NCBI GenBank assembly: GCA_027619675.1
Contig: JAQCHG010000042.1
Span: 1-8,582, forward strand
Direction of reading: 5' to 3'
Length of the DNA: 8,582 bases
Source of the DNA: Cyanobacteriota bacterium
Lineage (GTDB): Bacteria; Cyanobacteriota; Cyanobacteriia; Phormidesmidales; Phormidesmidaceae
Below the pieces are notes generated by a model that saw only the letters and a program-made list of their open reading frames with translations, was not told the origin of the DNA and made no database searches. Both the position numbers and the translations under genes were made by a program. This document shows positions 1-4,349 of the stretch, piece by piece. Each line of letters opens with the position of its first letter. The first letter of the stretch is position 1.

Positions 1-168
1 GTCGTGGATTAGGGTTTCCACCTCAGCGCGGGTCTTGCTGGTGACAGGAATGACGGGAATCTGGCGGGCCTTGAGGGTTTCGAGCACGGGTAAGGCGGCT
101 TCGTAGCCGTAATCTTCGCCGTTGAGGAGGGTGCCATCCAGATCCGTAAAAAACAGAAGCGCCGTCAT
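1..168 (-). CDS. HAD-IIB hydrolase, mannosyl-3-phosphoglycerate phosphatase-like (N-terminal part only)
   Basis: The gene is cut by the left window edge; only the first 56 residues are present. I see the HAD motif I FTDLDGT at residues 7-13, with the nucleophile and acid-base aspartates D9 and D11. It is followed by PVTSKTRAE at 41-49, where T43 or S44 occupies the motif II position. The VTSKTRAE block is typical of mannosyl-3-phosphoglycerate phosphatases (MpgP/YedP). These dephosphorylate phospho-glycosylglycerates to give compatible solutes such as mannosylglycerate; exact substrate specificity cannot be read from this fragment. The ATG at 168 places motif I at the usual distance from the N terminus; no strong Shine-Dalgarno is visible. 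It lies 110 bases downstream of the SPFH gene on the same strand, so it may be co-transcribed or have its own start. The other possibility is a generic Cof-type sugar phosphatase. Confidence 0.75.
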   Translation of the reverse strand, partial: MTALLFFTDLDGTLLNGEDYGYEAALPVLETLKARQIPVIPVTSKTRAEVETLIHD

Positions 169-278
169 GGTTATCTCTGCACAGGGGTCGGCCCCATCAT
201 CCTATAGGTTGGTGGGCTGCCCTTCATCCCGGTTAAAAACCGCCACATTTAAGCCCCGCAGATGGCCGAGGCTTCCTA

Positions 279-1115
279 TCAACCCTGACGGTGGTGGGAA
301 TGGGGTGGTTCGGCTGCCCCTTCCATAAGGTCCACAATGCCCTCCGTCAGAGCCTTGGGATCCATAAAGACCACCTTAGAGTTGTTGCTTTCCCCCAGTT
401 TTTGGTTCGCTTCCACATAGCGTTGGGCAATGAGGAAATTGAGGATCTCCCGCGCGTCCTTGCGTCCCTTGAGCACATTGGACAATAGCTCAATGGAGTC
501 CACGGTCCCTTGCGCCCGCTTCACCGTGGCCTCTTGATCCCCCTGGGCCTCTAGCACCGTGGCCCGCCGCTTAATTTCCGCCGCCTGCTGCTGCTGCATG
601 GATTCTAAGACAGCATCCGGCGGTTTAATGCTCTGCACTTCCACCCGCGTCACCTTAACGCCCCAGGGCTCTGTGGCTTCATCCAGTTGATCTAGCAGCA
701 CCTTGTTGAGATCATCCCGCGAGGAAAAGGTTTCCTCGAAGGGCATTTTGCCGATGCTGGAGCGCAGGGTGGTGACCACCAGTTCACGGATGGCCGCTTC
801 CACATCCTCAATGGAATAGTAGGTGCGCTCTAGATCCAGCACCTTCCAGTAGACGATCGCGTCCACTTCCAGGGCCACATTGTCGCGGCTGATGGCGGGC
901 TGGGGTTCCACATCCAGCAACCGCTCCCGCATACTTTCCTCCAGCACAATCGCGTCCATAAAGGGCACGATGAAGTTCAAACCTGGGCGCAGCTTGCGGT
1001 GATAGCGCCCCAAGCGCTCCACCAGGGCCTCGCTGCCTTGGTGAATGATGCGTACCGACCCGACGGAGTAACCCGTAATCAGCAGAGCTAGCACCGCAAA
1101 AATAGAAGAACCCAT
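279..1115 (-). CDS. SPFH/band 7 domain protein (stomatin/prohibitin-like)
   Basis: A 278-residue membrane-anchored scaffold of the SPFH (stomatin, prohibitin, flotillin, HflK/C) superfamily. Residues 3-18 form one hydrophobic N-terminal segment. The band 7 domain spans about 19-180, with the classic start around HQGSEALVERLGRYH and LRPGLNFIVPFMD, and the block RDNVALEVDAIVYWKV near 77-92. A charged helical stretch (about 170-210, rich in Q, E, K and R) should drive oligomerisation. SNNSKVVFMDP near the C terminus is typical of bacterial stomatins. Family members form large rings or membrane microdomains and often modulate proteases. A GAGAGG Shine-Dalgarno lies 8 bases before the ATG. The gene begins 49 bases after the nfeD-like stop; NfeD-SPFH pairing is a well-known conserved bacterial arrangement, so the two should act together. 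Full length. Specific function in cyanobacteria is not established from this sequence. Confidence 0.93.
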   Translation of the reverse strand: MGSSIFAVLALLITGYSVGSVRIIHQGSEALVERLGRYHRKLRPGLNFIVPFMDAIVLEESMRERLLDVEPQPAISRDNVALEVDAIVYWKVLDLERTYYSIEDVEAAIRELVVTTLRSSIGKMPFEETFSSRDDLNKVLLDQLDEATEPWGVKVTRVEVQSIKPPDAVLESMQQQQAAEIKRRATVLEAQGDQEATVKRAQGTVDSIELLSNVLKGRKDAREILNFLIAQRYVEANQKLGESNNSKVVFMDPKALTEGIVDLMEGAAEPPHSHHRQG

Positions 1116-1164
1116 CGGGGTTTACCTCTCCCAGTGTGTCAATTCACCGTCAAGTCTAATCGCT

Positions 1165-1626
1165 TTATTCCCCTTTGGATTCAGGATTTGGCCAAGGGGT
1201 GACAATTAAGGTGTTGCCTTGGCGGCTGACTACGGTCACGGTTTCTTCTGGGGCGATCGCCACATCGCTGATTTGGCAGCGGGCTTGCCAGATGCCCCCC
1301 TCGTAAAATACCCGCCCTACGCCCCCAGGGGGGATGGTCTCCCGTACGCGGGCGTGGCGGGCAGGGGCTAAGCTGCGGGCCTGACGGGGCACTAGCCCCC
1401 GAAAAATTAGAATAAAAGCCCCCGATAGAATGCCCCACACCAGCAGTTGTTTGGGCAGCGATGTGATGGTTAAGGCCACTAGGGCCGTCACTAACCCGGC
1501 ACATCCCAGGGAAACGATGGTGGGTTCGGGAATCAACAAACTCAGGCCCAAGAGCCCCAAGCCCCACACCAGCCAGGGAATTGGCCCCACCGTCAGTTCC
1601 AAAAGATTCAGTTGAGTCACCGCCAC
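1165..1626 (-). CDS. NfeD family membrane protein, short form
   Basis: A 153-residue protein with three predicted membrane helices (about 14-33, 36-55 and 60-78) followed by a soluble C-terminal domain (about 95-150). The soluble part has the glycine/valine pattern of the NfeD OB-fold: GGVGRVFYEGG, then IAPEETVTVVSRQGNTLIVT. It lacks the ClpP-like serine protease domain of long NfeD proteins, so this is the short form that accompanies stomatin-type SPFH proteins. Such proteins are thought to bind or regulate the SPFH partner at the membrane. The start codon is GTG (1626), preceded by AGGGG at about 8 bases spacing and by a TATAAT box at 1650-1655. It is the first gene of the nfeD-SPFH operon. 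Function beyond the pairing is inferred. Confidence 0.9.
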   Translation of the reverse strand: MAVTQLNLLELTVGPIPWLVWGLGLLGLSLLIPEPTIVSLGCAGLVTALVALTITSLPKQLLVWGILSGAFILIFRGLVPRQARSLAPARHARVRETIPPGGVGRVFYEGGIWQARCQISDVAIAPEETVTVVSRQGNTLIVTPWPNPESKGE

Positions 1627-1649
1627 ACCCCTGCACAGATTGAGTGCAA

Positions 1650-1655
1650 ATTATA
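1650..1655 (-). promoter_or_regulatory. -10 box of the nfeD-SPFH operon promoter
   Basis: The minus strand carries a perfect TATAAT here. A transcript starting about 7 bases downstream (near 1643) would have a leader of about 17 bases before the GTG at 1626, including the AGGGG ribosome-binding element. No good -35 hexamer is seen at the standard 17-base spacing, so an activator or relaxed -35 recognition may be involved. Confidence 0.55.
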
Positions 1656-1709
1656 GTGGCTTCTGCCCAGGCGGGTGGTCTGCCCAGCCTAAAGTTGTGG
1701 GTTAAGTGA

Positions 1710-1743
1710 AACGCTGACAAACCACTCATGGTCTGTCAGCGTT
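1710..1743 (-). terminator. Hairpin downstream of the holin-like gene, probable terminator
   Basis: A perfect 10-bp inverted repeat (AACGCTGACA at 1710-1719 with its complement at 1734-1743) is extended inward, past one mismatch, by three more pairs. It closes on a 6-base loop. It begins 28 bases after the stop codon of the gene at 1772-2134 on the minus strand and is followed by only TTT, so termination may be partial. It also sits just upstream of the TATAAT of the next operon, consistent with a transcription boundary. Confidence 0.65.
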
Positions 1744-1771
1744 CGATGGGTGGGGTTGACCGTGACCGACC

Positions 1772-2134
1772 CTACAAACCGACGGCCCCCAAAATGGCCC
1801 GCAGGATGGAATTGACGATGGCCAGGGCGATCGCCCCCAGAATGGCGCTCCAGATGCCCCACTTGAGGCGGAACCCTTCCACCAGCCAAGCGGCAAGGCC
1901 AAACACAATCACCCCACTCAGCAGAGGCAATAACCCCAGGGTGAGAATGGCGAAGAAGCCGCTGACGGCCCCTGGAATCAAACCAATGAAACCATTGATC
2001 AAACCAATGGCGGCACCGCCCGCTAGGGCCTTGCCGGGGCTATCGACCTCCACCCCCAGGGGCAATTTGGAGATGATTAGCAGGCTAACAGCAATCACCA
2101 CAATGCTGATGATGAAGCTAACGAGAAAACTCAT
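1772..2134 (-). CDS. Phage holin family / 4-TM superfamily IV-like membrane protein
   Basis: A 120-residue, very hydrophobic protein with four predicted membrane helices (about 3-23, 36-56, 60-83 and 93-117). The segment KLPLGVEVDSPGKAL followed by a glycine-rich helix, then the third helix with ILTLGLLPLLSG, is the pattern of the phage holin 4_2 (PF04020-type) family. That family is common in bacterial chromosomes, including cyanobacteria, where it is not tied to prophage. The molecular role of chromosomal members is unknown; I see no lysis partner or phage gene nearby. A TTAGGAG element lies about 10-13 bases before the ATG, a little far for an optimal ribosome-binding site. The gene stands alone: a hairpin follows it, and the preceding parA gene ends 185 bases upstream. 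Confidence 0.82.
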   Translation of the reverse strand: MSFLVSFIISIVVIAVSLLIISKLPLGVEVDSPGKALAGGAAIGLINGFIGLIPGAVSGFFAILTLGLLPLLSGVIVFGLAAWLVEGFRLKWGIWSAILGAIALAIVNSILRAILGAVGL

Positions 2135-2263
2135 GGGACGGCAATGCTCCTAACGGGATAATGGGAAAACCTTAGGGGAAATGGGCTGAATTGGCCGAAA
2201 ATTCCCTAAAAACCTTCGGATCTGACATAAATTTATTCTCTCCAGAAGGTGCTGGTTTGTTCT

Positions 2264-2326
2264 CCCCCTAGGGTTAGGCTAGTGCCCCTGTCTACGGGGG
2301 GAATTTTCCCACCCAACCCTAGGGGG
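2264..2326. repeat. Perfect 12-bp inverted repeat overlapping the parA stop codon
   Basis: Arms at 2264-2275 (CCCCCTAGGGTT) and 2315-2326 (its exact reverse complement) are separated by 39 bases. Each arm contains the self-complementary core CCCTAGGG. The spacer holds a nested CCCC/GGGG hairpin (2285-2288 with 2296-2299). The right arm covers the parA TAG at 2319-2321. There is no T-run, so it is not a classic intrinsic terminator. It may instead be a 3' end-stabilising structure, a repeat element or a protein-binding site. Confidence 0.7.
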
Positions 2327-3047
2327 CTGAGGGTAGGGACCATAGGGACAGCAGTTCTTGGGCCAGGTGGCCATAGGCGATCGCTCCGGTGCTGTCGGGG
2401 GCATGGTTACCGACGGGCACCTGATGGGCGATCGCCTCGGCAATGGCAATATTTTCGGGAATGGTGGTGTCCAGTAGCCGATACCCTGCCGCCACCGCCT
2501 GCACCGCCAGTTGGCTGTCCATGTCGCGGCTGAGGACAAGGCGCGATCGATAGCGGGTGCGCACCACCTCGATGGGGATGCCCGGTCGTTCTTCTTGGAT
2601 GAACTGCACCGCATCGCTGACCCCTTTGAGGGCGGCGGGTTCACATAGGGTGGGGACGAGGACGCGATCGGCACTCAACACCGCCTGCACCGCCGCAAAC
2701 CCCAAACTGGGGGGGCAGTCCAACAGGCAAATATCAAAGCCCTTTAGACGCCCCAGGGATGGCCCCATCAGGTCTGCTTCCTCCGTCACCTGGAACATGC
2801 CCACATCCCCCGGCACCAGGTACAGATCGTCAGTGTCGGTGGTGAGGGGATAGGCTTTGCCCTCAATCCAGTCCAGCACCGTGGGGGCGGCCCCCTCCAT
2901 GCCCAGGGCGTAGGTGAGGGTGCCTTGACCATCGAGATCCACCAGCACCGTGCGCTGTCCCCGGTGGGCCAGTTCTGCCCCCAAGTTTTGCACTGTGCAG
3001 CTTTTGGAGGTGCCCCCCTTTAAGTTCCACACCGCCACCGTTAGCAT
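2319..3047 (-). CDS. ParA/MinD-family ATPase, orphan (no ParB nearby)
   Basis: A 242-residue ParA-type P-loop ATPase. The deviant Walker A motif is KGGTSKS at residues 10-16, with both the signature lysine (K10) and the P-loop lysine (K15). The position that is usually glycine is serine (S14). Walker A' is VDLDGQGT at 36-43 (usually DLDPQG), and Walker B is ICLLDCPPS at 106-114. These features predict ATP-dependent dimerisation and non-specific DNA or surface binding used to position a cargo. The protein is close to minimal length and has no N-terminal DNA-binding extension, as in small Type Ib/orphan ParAs. No parB-like gene or obvious centromere repeat is present, so the cargo is unknown. 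It follows moaB by 47 bases on the same strand and may be co-transcribed. Only a weak AAGACAG element precedes the ATG. The start is supported by the usual position of Walker A. Confidence 0.9.
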   Translation of the reverse strand: MLTVAVWNLKGGTSKSCTVQNLGAELAHRGQRTVLVDLDGQGTLTYALGMEGAAPTVLDWIEGKAYPLTTDTDDLYLVPGDVGMFQVTEEADLMGPSLGRLKGFDICLLDCPPSLGFAAVQAVLSADRVLVPTLCEPAALKGVSDAVQFIQEERPGIPIEVVRTRYRSRLVLSRDMDSQLAVQAVAAGYRLLDTTIPENIAIAEAIAHQVPVGNHAPDSTGAIAYGHLAQELLSLWSLPSAP

Positions 3048-3094
3048 CTGTCTTGTCCACCCCTGTTCAGTGATGACTCCGCCCTTGAGGCCCG

Positions 3095-3601
3095 CTAATG
3101 CCCCTGCATCTGGCGGACCAGATGACCCAGTTCTGGCAGTATGAGGGCTTCCATGCCCAAGCGTACGGCATTGCTAGATCCCGGCAGAGAAAAAATCAGG
3201 GTGTTTTGGTGAATGCCCGCGATCGCCCGCGAGGCCATAGCCCGCGATCCCACCTCGCCGTAGCTGAGGTAGCGGAATAACTCCCCAAACCCCGGCAGGG
3301 TTTTGTCGAGCAGGGCGGCGATGGCATCGTAGGTGGTGTCGCGGGGGGCGATGCCGGTGCCGCCGTTCAGCACAATAGCTTCCACACCGGGATTGGCACA
3401 CCAGTCCAGCACCGTGGCGCGAATGGTGGCGGGCTCATCCGGCAAAATCTCGTAGGCGGCTACCCGATGCCCCGCCGTTTTCAGAGCGGTTTGAATCAGT
3501 TGACCACTGCGATCGGTGTCGGAGGTGCGGGTGTCGCTAACGGTGAGTGTCGCGCAGGTCACCGCTCGGGCAGCTGGGTCGGGGTGAGGTTGAGTCGCCA
3601 T
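3095..3601 (-). CDS. moaB: MoaB/MogA family molybdenum cofactor protein
   Basis: A 168-residue protein of the MoaB/Mog family, which adenylylates molybdopterin or acts in the same step of molybdenum cofactor synthesis in the cytoplasm. Visible family blocks are TVSDTRT at 20-26, the nucleotide/pterin-binding loop NGGTGIAPRDTTYDA at 79-93, LPGFGELFR at 102-110 and the C-terminal LPGSSNAVRLGME at 139-151. Length is normal for the family. The ATG at 3601 has GAGG 8 bases upstream. The first dozen residues are a variable Ala/Pro-rich extension, as is usual. The gene is followed after 47 bases by the parA-like gene and is preceded, 63 bases upstream, by the candidate structured RNA at 3665-3799. 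In cyanobacteria the cofactor serves nitrate reductase, but no such gene is in view. Confidence 0.93.
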   Translation of the reverse strand: MATQPHPDPAARAVTCATLTVSDTRTSDTDRSGQLIQTALKTAGHRVAAYEILPDEPATIRATVLDWCANPGVEAIVLNGGTGIAPRDTTYDAIAALLDKTLPGFGELFRYLSYGEVGSRAMASRAIAGIHQNTLIFSLPGSSNAVRLGMEALILPELGHLVRQMQGH

Positions 3602-3664
3602 GGCAAGGACCTCAAATCATCACCCCACACGGTACCCTGTCCCCTTCCTGCGGCGGTAATGACT

Positions 3665-3799
3665 AAAAAACCTCAGTGCGGGATAAGTCGATGGAGGAGA
3701 TGCCGTGAAGCTCCACCCCAGAGAATCCGTAGGGGCTATGGGTCTGCGCTAGTGCGCCTCTACTACAGAAACGGGAATGCCGCTTAACCCGAACTGAGG
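3665..3799 (-). ncRNA. Candidate structured RNA with terminal stem and T6 tail (family not recognised)
   Basis: In the 320-base stretch between psb28 and moaB the minus strand can fold into a compact RNA of about 135 nt. The 5' arm 3799-3783 pairs with the 3' arm 3687-3671 over 17 positions with only two mismatches. The 3' arm runs straight into T6 (3670-3665), so the closing stem doubles as an intrinsic terminator. Inside, 3763-3756 pairs with 3736-3729 (one mismatch), around a possible GCGC/ACTA/GCGC hairpin. In addition, 3717-3711 pairs with 3696-3690 (one G-U). This gives a multibranched shape: long closing stem, apical arm and a small side hairpin on the 3' half. That layout resembles 6S RNA, but it is shorter than usual 6S and I do not recognise conserved bases. 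Alternatives are a 5' leader or attenuator of moaB, or a novel small RNA. No convincing promoter was found. The pairing is seen; the function is inferred. Confidence 0.5.
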
Positions 3800-3817
3800 C
3801 TAGGGAAGATCGTCAGC

Positions 3818-3849
3818 GATAAAAAGCCCCCGGTCGAAGACCAGGAGCT
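3818..3849 (-). terminator. Intrinsic terminator of psb28
   Basis: On the minus strand, an 11-bp stem (AGCTCCTGGTC with GACCGGGGGCT, two G-U pairs) closes on a TTC loop and is followed directly by TTTTTATC. It lies 73 bases after the psb28 stop codon. The stem plus T-run is a textbook Rho-independent terminator, and it separates psb28 from the candidate RNA and moaB. Confidence 0.88.
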
Positions 3850-3921
3850 AAGTTTGGGCCATTCACCGCTAAGGACCGTCATCCATGGCCGCCAAGATCG
3901 GGTGGCGTGATGGTGAGTGCC

Positions 3922-4257
3922 CTAGCTTTTGGTGAAGCCGAGACCGTTCTCTTCGGCGTAGCGGTTCATGAACCGCATAAAGCGCTCCCATTCCTGCACA
4001 CTTTTGATGATGAAGGTGGCTTCAATGCCAGCGGGTTCACCGTTCACGAATTTGCCGTTGACATCGCGGGTGACCAGTTCGCCCTCTTCATCCACCATGT
4101 ACATGCCGGTCACTTCTACCCCTGTGGCGGGATCCAGGGCCTTGGGAAATTCAAAGTAAAAGGTGGCGGTGCCGTTGGTGCCGTCCTTGGAACGGGTCAT
4201 GCGAACGTCGGGGATCACTTCTTCGACCACTCCCCGGGCAAATTCGATATGGGCCAT
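3922..4257 (-). CDS. psb28: Photosystem II assembly factor Psb28
   Basis: A 111-residue Psb28 protein, a soluble factor on the cytoplasmic face of the thylakoid membrane. It binds CP47-containing photosystem II assembly intermediates (RC47) transiently and alters the acceptor side until assembly is complete. The sequence is unmistakable: [20 protein letters not shown] at the N terminus, then [37 protein letters not shown] and the C-terminal [17 protein letters not shown]. Length is standard. I chose the ATG at 4257 because it gives the conserved MAxIxFxRG start, with AGGA upstream. The in-frame ATG at 4314 would add 19 residues unlike the family and would run through the promoter. The gene has its own promoter and terminator and appears monocistronic. 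Confidence 0.97.
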   Translation of the reverse strand: MAHIEFARGVVEEVIPDVRMTRSKDGTNGTATFYFEFPKALDPATGVEVTGMYMVDEEGELVTRDVNGKFVNGEPAGIEATFIIKSVQEWERFMRFMNRYAEENGLGFTKS

Positions 4258-4303
4258 GAGCAAAAATCCTAATCGTTTACAAAGCTTAAACTTATAGTCT
4301 CCT

Positions 4304-4331
4304 ATTCTAAGCAAAAGTTGGCTTCTGTCTC
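4304..4331 (-). promoter_or_regulatory. Probable psb28 promoter
   Basis: On the minus strand a -10 box TAGAAT (4309-4304) is preceded at 16 bases by GAGACA (4331-4326), which matches the last four positions of the -35 consensus. Transcription would start near 4297 and give a leader of about 40 bases. A second possible -10, TATAAG at 4296-4291, lies just downstream. The whole element fits in the gap between the stop of the large TPM-like gene (4350) and the psb28 start. Confidence 0.5.
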
Positions 4332-4349
4332 AGGATGGATTCCCCCTCC

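Noticed and set aside
1181..1729. A 182-residue minus-strand frame overlapping the NfeD gene
   Set aside because: It lies over the NfeD gene in another reading frame, crosses the TATAAT promoter and the hairpin, and encodes low-complexity Pro/Gly/Arg sequence.
1772..2134. A prophage remnant, suggested by the holin-like gene
   Set aside because: Proteins of this 4-TM family are ordinary chromosomal genes in many bacteria; there is no endolysin, integrase or structural phage gene nearby.
1728..2153. A 141-residue plus-strand frame opposite the holin-like gene
   Set aside because: Its Met/Lys/Pro-rich composition is the antisense image of a hydrophobic membrane protein; the minus-strand frame has a clear family pattern.
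2319..3047. A plasmid partition locus, suggested by parA
   Set aside because: No parB, no replication gene and no iterons are present, and the neighbours are chromosomal housekeeping genes.
3467..3787. A 106-residue plus-strand frame between moaB and psb28
   Set aside because: It starts inside moaB antisense and runs through the structured RNA region; the protein has no recognisable features and the pairing signal explains the DNA better.
3665..3799. tRNA, 5S rRNA, SRP RNA or tmRNA as the identity of the structured RNA
   Set aside because: There is no cloverleaf or TpsiC-like block, no SRP tetraloop/GGAAG motif, no 5S conserved core and no tmRNA tag frame; the length also does not fit tmRNA.
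3922..4314. A longer psb28 starting at 4314 (130 residues)
   Set aside because: The extra 19 residues do not match Psb28, and they would be translated from sequence that looks like the -10 region and leader. The ATG at 4257 gives the conserved N terminus.
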